Notes: generated by a model not told the origin, from the letters alone. A stretch of DNA of 64,000 nt from Saxidomus purpurata (GCA_022818135.1 JAFMSR010000002.1:26614818-26678817), one strand, 5' to 3'. Counted from the stretch's first letter, positions 21,146-33,108 are shown. A program made the numbers and translations.

Positions 21146-21925
21146 CGATAACGATACTCTGGTTGCACCATTGGCGTGCGTAGGTACAGATACTCCAGTT
21201 GCACTATAGACAAGCGTAGGTACTTATACTCAAGTTGCACCACGGCTATGCGTGGATAACGATTTTGCGGTTGCACCATGGTCATGCGTAGGTACTGATA
21301 CTCCAGTCGCACCACGGACATGCGTAGGTACTGAAACTTCAGTTGCACCATGGACATGCGTAGATAACTATACTACAGATGCGTCATGGGCATGCGTAGA
21401 TTCTGATATTCAAGTTGCACCACGTACATGCGTAGGTACTGAAACTTCAGTTGCACCATGGACATGCGTAGATAACTATACTCCAGATGCGTCATGGGCA
21501 TGCGTAGGTACCGATACTCCAGTTGCACTATAGACAAGCGTAGGTACTTATATTCAAGTTGCACCACGGGTATGCGTGGATAACGATACTCCGGTTGCAC
21601 CATGGTCATGTGTAGGTACTGATACTCCAGTTGCACCATAGGCATGCGTAGGTACCGATACTCCAGTTGCACCACGTACTGAAACTTCTGTTGCACCATG
21701 GACATGCGTAGATACATGTATCTATACTCCAGATGCGTCATGGGCATGCGTAGATACTGATACTCAAGTTGCACCACGTACATGCGTAAATAACGTTATC
21801 CAGTTGCATAATGGGCATGTTTAGGTACCGATACTACTATGGCACAATGCATGGGCATGCGAAAGTACCGATGCTCCAGTTGCACCACGGGCATTTTGCA
21901 GGTACTGATACTACAGTGTTACCCA
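21146..21925 (+). repeat. 36-bp minisatellite, block 1
   Basis: About 20 copies of a 36-bp unit of the form ATGCGTAGGTACTGATACTC plus CAGTTGCACCACGGAC. ATGCG words at 21248, 21284, 21320 and 21356 give an exact 36-bp period. Because 36 is divisible by three, both strands stay open over long stretches, giving 12-residue repeats around MVQLEYQYLR on the minus strand. No domain or start context supports a protein. Confidence 0.85.
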
Positions 21926-22470
21926 GGGAGTAGCTGGATGACCTACCTTCATGTCGCCACTGATCATTATCTCCACTTTAAAATTAATATCATCACGATA
22001 AGTTCTCAACACAAACTTAAATCGCTATTTCTTCGCAAAATGATCCAAAACACTTCTTTAAGTTATCATTAGTCTCGTCACAGCTCACGACAACAAGCAT
22101 TTCCTTGTCGGTGTGAGATTGTGAATTTGAGTCTGTAAGAATAATAATTGAAACAGTAACGAAATTCGCAACTTTGCTGACGTTGGAACCGTCATTAGAA
22201 ATGTTTCAATTCGATTGGGTCATTGATGTCGTTCTGTTCCATAAACTTGTGATCTCACAGACGAATCTGGCCTTTAGACTTAAGTAAGATCAAAGAAGCA
22301 TTCCAGGCGTTCGAAACACGTTACAGCTGGAATTTCATTTCTGCATTTTCCTGGGATTATCTGTAGCTCTTTGTGCAATCGCATGATATGTCGCACCAGA
22401 AATCATGCCTTGGTCACAGACACTCAGCAGGTATTTTACTTCCTCTTTGGATTACAGGGATATTGAGTGT
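21926..22470 (+). repeat. Segmental repeat, copy 1
   Basis: Matches 24705-25207 in direct orientation over about 500 bp. Shared words include AAAACACTTCTTTAAGTTAT, GTCTCGTCACAGCTCAC, GTGTGAGATTGTGAATTTGA and CAATCGCATGATATGTCGCA. Non-coding in both copies. Confidence 0.75.
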
Positions 22471-22504
22471 TATCTTGATAATTAGGAATACGGACTTCAA
22501 TTCA

Positions 22505-22750
22505 TGGAAACCCTACGCATGTCCATGGTGCAACTGGAGTATCGATACCTACGCATGTCCATGGTGCAACTGGAGTATCGGTACCTACTCATGTCCATGG
22601 TGCAACTTGAGAATCGGTACATGTACCTACGCATTCCCATGGTGTAACTAGAGTATCAGTACCTACGTATGTCCGTGGTGCAACTGAAGTCTCGGTACCT
22701 ATGCATGTCCATGGTGCAACTGGGGTATCGGTACCTTTGCATGTCCACGA
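22505..22750 (-). repeat. 36-bp minisatellite, block 2, inverted
   Basis: The same 36-bp unit as at 21.1-21.9 kb but as the reverse complement: repeats of CATGTCCATGGTGCAACTGG followed by AGTATCGGTACCTACG. About six units, flanked by two direct copies of a GGTCACAGACACTC-containing segment at about 22400-22470 and 22765-22835. Confidence 0.8.
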
Positions 22751-22880
22751 GGGCATCAGAAATCATGTCCTGGTCACAGACACTCGGCATGTCTTTTACT
22801 TCCTCTTTGGATAGAAGGGATATTGAGGGAAGCAATGGTTCTGAGGTTTCTGTTGTTACTTGGGAATACGGACTTGGATT

Positions 22881-23429
22881 CTTTGAAGCCCAATTAACTC
22901 CTTAACAACGCCTTTTGAATGTCATATGGATTCAAAGGCTACGCGGTATTACGAGGCGATGTAACCTGTGCTGCTCTAATAGTTGAGGGAATGAGGCTGA
23001 GTTTTTCAGGCCGCATGGATACGTCAGAAAACTGTGTAACATAGGGCTGTGTTGACACTCAGAGAGGCGGGACTGACCTATGTAGCTGCCGAGATACTTT
23101 AGGAACCTGTGTTACATGAGCTAAATGCTTACCATGAGAAAGGAGCTTGGTCCGTCGGGCTCCTTGATACTTAAGAAGCAGAAGTAACCAGGGTTTGCAT
23201 TGATAGCAAGGGATACGGTGTTGAGTTCATTTGGCCGTGGGACACATAGAGAAGGTGTTGAACTAAGGACTGTGTGGATACAAATGGAGATTATTGAGCC
23301 TCGGAGATACATGTACTTATAAAGGAATAACTATGACTCAGGGAAATATATATCGGAGGGAGGTTTAGTCACCAATACTACGGAGGTACTAAAGGACTTT
23401 AGGAAGCCGTGTTAGCAGGGACTGTGTGG
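22881..23429 (-). repeat. Degenerate satellite, inverted orientation
   Basis: Words such as GATACGGTGTTGAGTTCATT, GTAACCAGGGTTTGCATTGA and GTTGACACTCAGAG are complements of the array at 19.6-20.7 kb. Open frames here are short and composition-driven. Confidence 0.4.
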
Positions 23430-23660
23430 TAAGGGTAATCACAGGGATACCAGGAGACACGGGACTGAATTACTTGGGCTGATGGAAGACTAGGGGATAC
23501 GGGACTAACTACATGGGGCTGTGGGAAAACTAGGGTATACGCGGCCAACTTCACGAGGCTGCGTGGAAACTAAGGGTTTTATGGCTAACTTCACGAGGCT
23601 GCGGGGAAGCAAGGTGCTACGTGGCTCACTTCACGGTGATGAGGAAAGCTAGGTGCCACG
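23430..23660 (+). repeat. ~40-bp minisatellite GGCTAACTTCACGAGGCTGC
   Basis: Four or so units with GGACTAACT, GGCCAACTTCACGAGGCTGC, GGCTAACTTCACGAGGCTGC and GGCTCACTTCACGG at 23503, 23542, 23583 and 23623. The same unit family forms the clean array at 63.3 kb, and a single related fragment lies near 28405. Confidence 0.65.
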
Positions 23661-23740
23661 GGGTTATCTGTCATATGAGGAGGAACGGTCGTGACCCCAC
23701 TGGGGCTCGAACCCGCAACCTCTCCGGGATGAGAATGAAT
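23655..23740 (-). mobile_element. SINE head, inverted
   Basis: Reverse-oriented tRNA-like B box (GGGGCTCGAACCC at 23702-23714) and CATATGAGGAGGAACGGTCG. This is the near-exact reverse complement of the head region of the SINE at 32.93 kb. No tail is visible. Confidence 0.5.
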
Positions 23741-24704
23741 CAATTCTTTTTCTGACAAGTAGCACTTAACTTTACATGATTTCATTAGATGAACATGTTT
23801 TGGTTCGTCATTTGATTTCTCATCTCCATGGCTAGAAAACTTATTAAGTCCACTATGAAACTGCGAGATATTTGCAGGGACATGATATACCAGTACATGC
23901 ATGTAGAGTGTGGCAGCCAATTACTTTTATTTGCCCATCTGTAGGAAATGTTGCAGAAACTGACGGCTATATAGCGCCCTATATATGTCTTCAAACTCCT
24001 TCAGCATGGACACCACGAGTTCCTTCTTATTCTTGTGGATGCACAAGACAAGTCTGTCCTGCAGTTCACGCAGCAGTTTCTTTGTGTCATTTTCAAATAA
24101 TGCTGTCCATCAATATCACTAGACTTGGATGTTCATTGCCCATACCTTATATGCTACATAACATGCCTGTAAAGTTTTTACTGACCGTTTCAAATTGTCG
24201 CATGACTGTCCTGTTAATCGGTTATACTCGTTTTTTACCATAACATCATCAATTAGTCGCACAGTAGTACGCCCGCGATACACATCACCAGTACCATCAT
24301 TTATTGGCCAATATTTAAAAGTGCGATGTCTTATCACTCCTAGCTAGGTCCTTTATTTCTTTACGAAACGAAGCAATTCATGTGTGTGGTAATGGTGTCC
24401 GACACCATAATATCGCCCTGTTCTCCTTGGCAACTTAAAATAATCAAAAATTTAAAAATATTTACATGTTTACCTTGAGGGATAATTCGGTAAACTTATA
24501 AAAGAACTATAACTATCTATGTAATACGTCACTTGTCTTTATTCCTGTAAATAATCAAATAATATGAATAAATGCTTAATGACAACGTGGTATTAAAAAC
24601 ATTCTGTGTAATAAAATTAATACATTTTTGACATTGTTAAGGCAGCTTAATAGTTATTCTAATGTCTGATTTAATTACCTTGCACAATGTGCAAGCGTTG
24701 GTAC
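23741..24704. other. Unassigned sequence
   Basis: Several open frames of 70-120 codons overlap on both strands with no recognisable domains and no convincing splice structure. I see no supported gene. Confidence 0.5.
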
Positions 24705-25207
24705 CGACGATACTCCAGTACAGCCCTTGCTGGATGAACTTCATATATCTTCACCTTAAACGTTTATCATTACGATAATTCTCGACACACATTTAAATCT
24801 TTTTTTCTCGAAATATGACCCAAAACACTTCTTTAAGTTATCATAAGTCTCGTCACAGCTCACAACAACAAGCACTTTCTGTTCTGTGTGAGATTGTGAA
24901 TTTGAATCTGTCAGAATTATAGATGAAACATTTACAAAATTCGAAACTCTGCTGACTTTTGCACCGTCACCAGTTTTGTTTCGTCAACTTGTGATCTCAC
25001 AAGCTAATTCGGCTTTTAGATTTCAGTAAGATCCGATTCAGTAAGCATTCCATGTGTTCGCATTACGTTGTAGCTTGAAATTTATTTCTGCATAATGTAA
25101 CGTGCGGTTTTCTGGGAATATCGGCAACGCTTTTTACAATCGCATGATATGTCGCATCAAAAATCATCTGTTGGACACAGCCACTGAGTTTTACTTCATC
25201 TTCTTTC
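24705..25207 (+). repeat. Segmental repeat, copy 2
   Basis: Direct-orientation copy of 21926-22470, preceded by one recognisable minisatellite-like unit (GGTACCGACGATACTCCAGT) at 24700-24720. Confidence 0.75.
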
Positions 25208-25564
25208 TGCATTTTTGTCATGTTTTCGTATGATGTATATATACACCATCAACATTTATTTCACATTGGACAACATTAATTGTCTGACAGACAACTTTCT
25301 TCGATATTACGCTATATGTTCCCCTTTCCGATTATACCTAAATAATTTCCGATATAGGTTGTTTCCCCTATATCCTTCTTCGCCATTTGTTGGCGGGAAT
25401 TTTCAGATTTGAGTTACTTACCTCGAAAACGGTCCTCACTGGAAGATCGCACTCTTGTCATAAACACATACTGTTACCAGGTTAGAATAGTTTAATATAC
25501 CTACTGTACAAGAGACGTCGAATGTGAAAGTCGAAATGAAGATTTCATTTCAGAATTAGAAGTT

Positions 25565-25605
25565 ACATGTCAACGTTTTATAATCATTATAAAACGTTGA
25601 CATGT
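25565..25605. repeat. Perfect 41-base hairpin palindrome
   Basis: ACATGTCAACGTTTTATAAT at 25565-25584 is followed by one C and then its exact reverse complement at 25586-25605. The stem is 20 bp with a single-base centre. Confidence 0.9.
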
Positions 25606-25869
25606 CACAAATACTTCCTAATTTTAATGATTGCCTTTTCATTGTTTATTTGTAAAATTGAAATACAATTGGGTTATTTTTGTATCAAACAAAACAATTG
25701 TTACTTGATTTTTACATGTGTACATGCCGGTGTGGTGTATATACATGCATCCTTATTCTTCTTCGCGTTCACGGTCTACACTGTCACACTAGCCGTGGCA
25801 ATGAGGAAACAGTCTTTCTAGGGAGTCCATTTGTGATTTAGCTGAAACACACGAATATCAGTTACTTGT

Positions 25870-25950
25870 GCAATTGTGGTGTTAGCCAATTGGTCTTTGG
25901 CGCTCTAAGTGCTGTCGACGTGTCGCATGGGCTCGAATCCTTACGTCTGT
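25870..25950 (+). mobile_element. Possible tRNA-derived SINE head
   Basis: GTTAGCCAATTGG (A-box-like) and GGGCTCGAATCC (B-box-like, near 25930). Weak match, no tail recognised. Confidence 0.3.
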
Positions 25951-26000
25951 TGTGAGAATTATGTTTCCATAACATTTTACGTTTTACTAAATATATTAAT

Positions 26001-26192
26001 TTTCCGTAATTACGGAATATCATTTCGTAATTACGAAATGTGTTTCGTAAAAATGAAATAACATTTCGTATAAACGAAATTACATTTTGTAATTACGAAA
26101 TAATAATTTATTTTTTTTATTTCGTAAAAATGAAATCATGTTTACGAAATATTATTTCGTTTTTTACGATATACATTTCGCAATTACGAAAT
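26001..26192. repeat. Cluster of TTTCGTAATTACGAAA palindromes
   Basis: Starts with TTCCGTAATTACGGAA (26002-26017) and ATTTCGTAATTACGAAAT (26022-26039), followed by many variants built from TTTCGTAA, TTACGAAAT and ATTTCGT. Each unit is close to self-complementary, so the tract can form several small hairpins. Confidence 0.75.
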
Positions 26193-29100
26193 AAAAAAGT
26201 CCAGATGAAAAACATTTCTCTCATGTCACTTTAAGGGCACCGAAATGTGATATCTAACTACAAATTGAAAAACAATTCTTGACATGCATGCCAAAAAGCT
26301 TGCTTGTATCCTAAAGTTTTATGTGACACAGTCACATAAAAGTTGCTTAGCTGCATTTTGATTAATAGAATTTCTTATCATTTTATAAAAAGTGAAAAAC
26401 AGGTGTTGCTATCAACATATGTTACAATATGCATGCAGTTTTACCAAAATGACTCAGCAAAACTGTTATTCACCGTTCAAGGCCGGAAGTTTCCTTCCAG
26501 TATCCTGTTTGATATATTACATCGTGGAAATGACACTCGAATGAGAGATAAACGTGTATGATTATGTTGGAATTTTGTTGAATGCGCAATTCATAAGTAT
26601 TTATTATAATGAGTTATTTACAAGCGGACAGTGAACTTACCTATGCTTCCTTGAGAGTCACATCCGCTGTATGAACTATTACTCATTAAACGAAACAGGT
26701 TCTGATACGAACAAATTAAATGTATACATATCAATGAACACATCTTTATATCAATATACCCGTATTATCATCTAAACTTTAACCGTTTTCGCTGAGTTAC
26801 TCGGAAAACCTTGCAATCCTAAACAAGAAGGAAAAACATGCCCTGTTGCTTTTTAAGTCAGACGTCAAAGTTAAAGGTCAAATTTAACTGATATTAAAAT
26901 TGTTTCCACTGCCCAAGAAAAGGTTTTTCATTTATTTTGGTCCTAAGTCCCTGATATTTTCACATCAGTGTTCAGTCAAAGCTGTAGAAGAACTCGATCT
27001 TTTGTCACCATTCAGTAAAAGGATAGAGACTAAAGCTGTAGTACCAATTCTAGCAAGAGTGACGATTAGTGTTTTACATTAGTCCAACAGCTGCAGATAA
27101 TTGCTCCCAGTCTTAGACCACCGTCATCGAAAAGACAGTAAACACTTAATTGTTTACAAGGCTTTGACAACAAAACACCGTGCCTTTCCACAGTGCTTTT
27201 AAAGCATAGCCAACGCTGGAAAGTATAGCAGAGGATACCCGCACAATGCGATGTTCTTTAATTGAAACGATTGTCGATACAGACTGTCAAAACAAACAGC
27301 TAAACTTTATCAACCATACAGAAATGCCACGTATGAAGAGAAATCATATAATAAAGGGTATATAGTAAAATTGTAGCCCAAAAAGCATAGCTATCATACT
27401 AGATTATGTACTTGGTCACTTTAGTGTAGCATTGTATTCATTGCCAATGAGTGGTCCCTATCATCTCGTGATCTTACAGATTAAACTACCGAGTATTTAC
27501 TTAATTGTTTCAAGAAAAGAAAAAATATTGTAACCAGCCAGAAACTACAAAAAATAGAAGCTCTTCTGCAGAATTTAGGACATTTAAAAAAGTGTATCCT
27601 TCGTTGTTGTAACCGAAATGAGTGTAAACAGTGAGCAAAAAGAAGAAATCTACAGAGGAAACGGAAATTATGCAACAGGTAATGTACATGTAGAATCTAT
27701 CTAGATTTCGTGAGAAGTTAGTTACTTCGGCTGGTCCTCAAGTATATATATGCACAGACGCGTTTCGAACTATATTCTTATTTTGTTAATCTTGTCGCCA
27801 TAGCTGTTAATATAATAATATAGTTGTTATGACACACACACACATATATACTTTCTTCAAGTTCGATCGCTTCACCAAATGAAAAATAAAGTGAAATACA
27901 CACAAAATGTAGTGTAGTTACCATAAAAATTATGTGATTATGTCAGTTTCTTTTTCAGCTTACTTTTTATATAGGGTTTATAGTCCATGCGACACCAGAC
28001 AGTTGTCGTCAGCTTGTAGATGTATTATATGTTTAAAAGACACGTTCTAGGGACAGTTTTCTTAAACCTGCAACGCATTTTGGTTATTGTCCCATTTGCA
28101 TTGAGTTATTACACTTTCCTTATTGTTAACTCGATTAGTATTCAAAGTTAGGACTGCATGATGTTCTTTTCTAAATCATGCACATACTATATCAAGACCA
28201 AGGGAATAGATATTAGCGTTTTGCAAGATTAGTTGTACTTTTACATGTTAGATTCTTTGTGTTCTGACTCCAGAAAAGTTGTTGCGCATAATGGTAAACA
28301 TTTTTCTTCGCCTAAATTTATATTAATTCACTACATTGCTGATGTAAGAGCTCAGCATCTACCATTGCGTTGGAAATATCACCCAAAGCTTATAAAGAAC
28401 AAGGGGATACATGGCCAACTTCTCGAGGCTGCGACAGGCTTATGGTGCTACTTCCCATATTTGGAAGGAAGGGTATAAAACATGGAGAAACAGACATTCT
28501 GGAGTCAGAGTTTTTAGGATTTTTGGAACTTAACACATTTACCATGACTTTTGGCTAAATTTTCTAAAAGCTATTTCTAGAACTATTATGCAGTTATTAT
28601 TTTTTAAGTCAACGGAACGGAATGGAAGTGGCATGAGTGATTAATTTTCGAGAGCTTTATGTGTATAATGCTGTTTATCTGGACTAAATACATACACATT
28701 TCGAGTTTGTTAAACAGAGTGAAACATTTAGACAATAGATGAGATTCTATTATTGTATCGGACTAGGCAGTGTCTAAGACAGACTTCAGTGTCGGGATAC
28801 AGTTTGTAGTTATCAATCGCTATAGAATAAAAACAAATGGGACATTAAATGCAAACCAAGAAGGGTCTTCTGGATATTCAGGCAGCTTTATTCATAGGAA
28901 TTGATTGATGAATCAAGGAAAATACTTAAGACTTACTAGAGACTGAAAGGTGCAAGAGCTCGGAAGTTGAAATAAGTATGTTACGGAATCGCGATTACAC
29001 GATTTTGATGGAGATTTGAATTCAAATATTGGGATATAAATTGATCTTTTAGCAGTTCAGCTAAATACGAAAAACAGCAGCAGACCTAGTAAATCGCTCG

Positions 29101-29699
29101 TGAGTATGGAAGGAATAGGAATGATGTAGAGTGTCGCCGTCGTAATCACTAAGCTTCTGAATGTGTGACTTAGACATGAAAAAACCTGTCATTCGGATAA
29201 CTAAACTAGGCCCAAGCTAACGACCCAGCGTTGGTCAGAGATTCGCAATCATACAAAACAGAACAGTTCATCAGTTGGTGATTAAAACGCTAGGGTACTG
29301 GATAAAGGCGTTAATTCTATATCAGGTCAGGGATCTACGTTAACCGAGAATGTAGTTCGCGAATCTTTAGACAGACTTATTAACTTTGGTACCGTTAATT
29401 ATTTACAAAAGAGAATGGCTAAGTTGCAACACCGGGATCCGACCCTTGGTCGTTGTTGTAATAAAGGGGCTAGAATCTGACAATCGAAGACCCTCAAGAA
29501 ATACAGTTTCTGGTTATTCTCCATCAGTTAGGAGTTACTGGTTTAACTGGGACTTGTTAATCTTGATTGATGGAGTATTTTGCGAAACACCAAAGAAGAG
29601 CATTTGCGTTAGTTTTTTCAAAGGTGCAAAAAGAGATACTAATACGGCCCAAACGCGTACATGTTTGGCCCGGTCTTTCTATGACCAGTAAGTTTTTGG
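26193..29699. other. Intergenic, no gene seen
   Basis: AT-rich sequence with a short CA/TA microsatellite at about 27833-27850. A lone fragment of the ~40-bp minisatellite lies near 28395-28440 (GGCCAACTTCTCGAGGCTGC). Open frames are short and without recognisable domains. Confidence 0.55.
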
Positions 29700-29765
29700 C
29701 AGGGGGTATAATGAGGCAAGGTAGAGTTATGGTTATTGGGCATACCAACCTTGCACCACAGAAAA

Positions 29766-29994
29766 GGTTGCGGTGAGACAAATTATACACCATATCCTTT
29801 CATTGTACATACCATCCTATACATTATAATATATATTATTTTTTCTACATATCTAACTTTACATCTACGTGTATATATTTTGAAATTATGATTTAAATTT
29901 ATATCTACATGTAAAATTTATTATGTTCACAAATGTTGTTTACAAATATGCACTTCTATTGGAGGAAATAAAGAATATCTATCTATTTACTTCC
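29766..29994 (+). mobile_element. Possible retroelement 3' tail
   Basis: AT-rich sequence ending ATTGGAGGAAATAAAGAATA then TCTATCTAT, a pattern like the 3' end of non-LTR retroelements. It interrupts a degenerate start of the following tandem array, whose words (AGGCAAGGTAGAGTTATGGT) occur just before it at 29710-29740. No coding part. Confidence 0.35.
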
Positions 29995-31870
29995 CATCGT
30001 TGTGCTCTATCACTGTATGATGTTTTAAGTACTTCCCTTCTGTACTTTTGAAGTTATGCTACGGACAAGAAGATTCAAGAAAATATAAAAGTTATTGTCC
30101 CTGGGCACTTCACCAGTGTGTCCTTTCTCATTAGTTGCAATTTGAAGGAATTTCCTTAGTACTTTTTGAGTTATGCTCAAGACAAGAAAAGGTAATAAAG
30201 GGGGATAATTTAAAACAAGAGGGCCATGATGGCCCTATATCGCTCACCTGACTACCATTGGCTATAATAAAAGGGGTCATGAAACTAAGTAACATTTCAA
30301 GTATCTATTATCTACCTGTCGGCCTTGTGTTTTTTTAAGTTTTCCCTATGTAAGCCTATGTGAAATCACGGATGGCTAAACTGGCCTCCCGGTCTTCCGG
30401 TAAAAGGGGTAACTTTGACTAGGGGGTCATGATTTGATCAATCTTCGTAGAGGTCCACTAGACAAAGCTACATGTTAAATATCTAAGCTCTAAGCCTTGT
30501 GGTTCCAGAGAAGAAGATTTTTAAAGTTTTTCCTATATAAGCCTATATAAGCCAAGTGACCCCCAGGGCGGGGTCAATTTCGACCCGTGACTCATAATTT
30601 TAATAATCTTGGTAGATGTCCACATGCTAAATATCTAAGCTCTAGGCCTTGCGGTTTCAGAGAAAAGATTTTTAAAGTTTTTTCTATATAAGCCTATGTA
30701 AAACCAAGTGACCCCCGTGCAGGGTCAATTTTGACCCGGGGCTCATATTTGAACAATCTTGGTAGAGGTCCACTAGACAATGCCACATGCTAAATATCAA
30801 AGCTCTAGGCCTTGTGGTTTCAGAGAAGAAGATTTTTTAAGTTTTTCCTATTCGTTGCCATAGCAACCAGAGTTCTGCATTGAATGGAATTCTTTGAACA
30901 GCTTTGATAGAGCTTCAAGCATGGAACATCCCTGCAAAGTTTTATCAACATTGGCCCAGTGGTTTCAGAGAAGATGTCGTTTGAAGGAAATGGTGGACGG
31001 ACGGACGTAAGACGGACCCCGTGCAGAGAGTGATCCTAACAGCTCACTCTGGCACTTTGTGCCAGGTGAGCTAAAAAGTCTCATAACAGTTAAAATTCCG
31101 GGGTACTACTCTTCCTCTCATTGTGCTCTATAAATGTATAAAGTTTCAAGTAATACCCTTCAGTATTTTTGGAGCTACCCGGACAAGATAAATCAAGCAA
31201 ATGAAACAAAGGGAGATAATTTAAAGTTGGCAGAGCAGAGCTATAGTGTTTGGGTACTGTACTTTCCCTAATTTAACTCTCTCACTGTATTAAGTTTCAA
31301 GTAATTCCCTTCTGTACTTTTGGAGTTATACTCCAGACAAGATAAATCAAGAAAATGTAACAAGGGGGAGTAATTCAAAAATTAGGTCAGGTAGAGTTTT
31401 GGTTCTTGGGCACTGCACTTTCCATTATTGTACTCTATCACTGAATTTAGTTTCAAGTAATTCCCTTTAGTACTTTTGGAGTTATGCTCCGGACAAGAAA
31501 ATTTAAGAAAATATAACAAAGGGGAATAATTCAAAAATTAGGCCAGGTAGAGTTTTGGTTCTTAAGCACTGCACTTTCCCTCATTGTACTCTATCACTCA
31601 TTGTACTATATCACTGTATTAAGTTTCAAGTAATTACCTTCAGTGTTTTAGGAGTTATGCTCCGGACAAGAAAATTCAAGAAAATATATCAAAGGGGAAT
31701 AATTAAAAAATTAGGCAAGGTAGAATTATGGTTCTTGGGCATTACCCTTCCTCTCCATGTTCTCTGTCTGTGTTTAAATAAATTCCCATTGAATACTTTT
31801 GGAGTTATGCTTTGGACAAAAGTGTGACGATTGGACGGACACACGGACGGGGCCCGTTACTATATTCCCT
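29995..31870 (+). repeat. ~155-bp tandem array (GTTATGCTCCGGACAAGA family)
   Basis: Units contain CTCTATCACTGTATTAAG, TTTCAAGTAATTCCCTTC, TTTTGGAGTTATGCTCCGGA and CAAGAAAATATAAC. The GTTATGCT word or variants recur near 31169, 31325, 31481, 31653 and 31803, about 150-170 bp apart, with earlier units near 30053 and 30171. The array ends in GGACGGACACACGGACGGGG and TCCCTCCGAAGGCGGGGGAT. It is split by the element at 30213-31076. Confidence 0.7.
30213..31076 (+). mobile_element. GGGCCATGATGGCCC-headed element, fuller copy, nested
   Basis: Same 5' end as the 13.1-kb copy (AACAAGAGGGCCATGATGGC, then ATATCGCTCACCTG). At least three internal units follow (CAATCTT words at 30439, 30604 as TAATCTT, and 30754). 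The 3' region has GGACGGACGGACGTAAGACG and ends CCAGGTGAGCTAAAAAG. GCTCACCTG near the start and CAGGTGAGC near the end are inverted sub-terminal repeats. No coding capacity. Confidence 0.7.
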
Positions 31871-32929
31871 CCGAAGGCGGGGGATAACAAACCATGAACT
31901 TACACCAAAAAGAGAGTGAAAAAAATGCATTCCGGAAAAGGGCTTCTGAAATCGCCATTATCGGAATATACAGTTTGACGCCCAATGGACAAAATCAGCA
32001 CTCATGTAATGGGGCTATCAACGAAATCAAATCAAGAAAATCAATACATTTTAGTTGTGCTGTGTAACTTTACAAATTAGGAAGAGTGGTATACGAGCAA
32101 GTTCAGTTGCTGATAAAACAGTGCAAGAGCTTTTGTCGCGATTTATAATGTGTCTTGACATTCACTCTGATCTAGCATTGAACTATCAATCGAAACTCTT
32201 CAGTGAAACAAGCGCCTGAAAAATTCAATCAAAAGTTGCAAAAGTTTTACTTTCTGTTGAAATGTTAATTGGATTTTTTCTTGAAAATAGTAGTGAAAGG
32301 CTTCAAAGAGCAGAGGATTATGTGATTTGACTTGACGAGAAGATTTCAAAAATGTATGAAAGCACAAGAAACAATTTGCGAAAAACAACAAGCAGACAAA
32401 AATTGGATTATGACACAAGAATCCACAGAACTAATTATAATGGTGAGGGAGATTAAGTTTTGTGCTGAGACAGCTCTAGACTCAAAGGCTAAAGAAAAGA
32501 TATAAAATGAACCATTCGTTACTTCTGGGAAAGTTAGTGATCTAACGTTCAAAATTAGAATAGGACCTGTATCAATGACTACAATCATTAACCATGATTG
32601 CCTTCAGCCATACCCAGGCATGGTGTTCAAACAAGCCGCTTGTCAGTAAGGGTTTTCATAAATTTAGTTCCGGACAGAACAACAGCAAATTCTCCAAGCG
32701 TACCACAAACTTAGGTAAACAGCTTAGGAGGAATCAACGGTCCGGAAAATGAGCTCAATTAAAACCTTTCCAGTACTAACCACATATAAACATACTGTCA
32801 AGTTAATTGACTTAACAAAGGGATATTAAGTTGAATAACAGAAGACAACGAACTTTAAGTTCATTTCTTTCTGCAATTTCGATGTGATAACAACAAGGCT
32901 TTCCTATTCATTGGACATATTAAATTAAG
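31871..32929. other. Intergenic, no gene seen
   Basis: AT-rich with overlapping short minus-strand frames (about 70-80 codons at 32200-32588). No domain or splice support. Confidence 0.5.
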
Positions 32930-33108
32930 GTTTAGGTGTCTGCCGCTCATCCAGGAGGTTGCGGGTTGGAGCCCCACCAAGGTCACGACCGTACCTCCTC
33001 ATATGACACCAGTACTGGTTTTTTCCAGGAAGCGGACTCGAGATAGACTCGATAAGCTACAAGCTTTCTTCACAATCGAGCTAAAATAAATTAGTATAAA
33101 ATAAATTA
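32930..33108 (+). mobile_element. tRNA-derived SINE
   Basis: B-box-like GGGTTGGAGCCCC in the head (about 32962-32975), then CATATGACACCAGTACTGG. The tail reads GACTCGATAAGCTACAAGC and CAATCGAGCTAAAATAAATT. The tail matches the 17-kb SINE family, while the head matches the inverted copy at 23.7 kb. Confidence 0.6.

Noticed and set aside
21085..21783. 90-136 codon frames on both strands with MVQLEYQYLR repeats
   Set aside because: The 36-bp period keeps frames open; no start context, domain or codon constraint supports a protein.
23591..24337. Overlapping 69-123 codon frames on both strands
   Set aside because: They overlap a SINE head and satellite sequence; no domains or splice signals.
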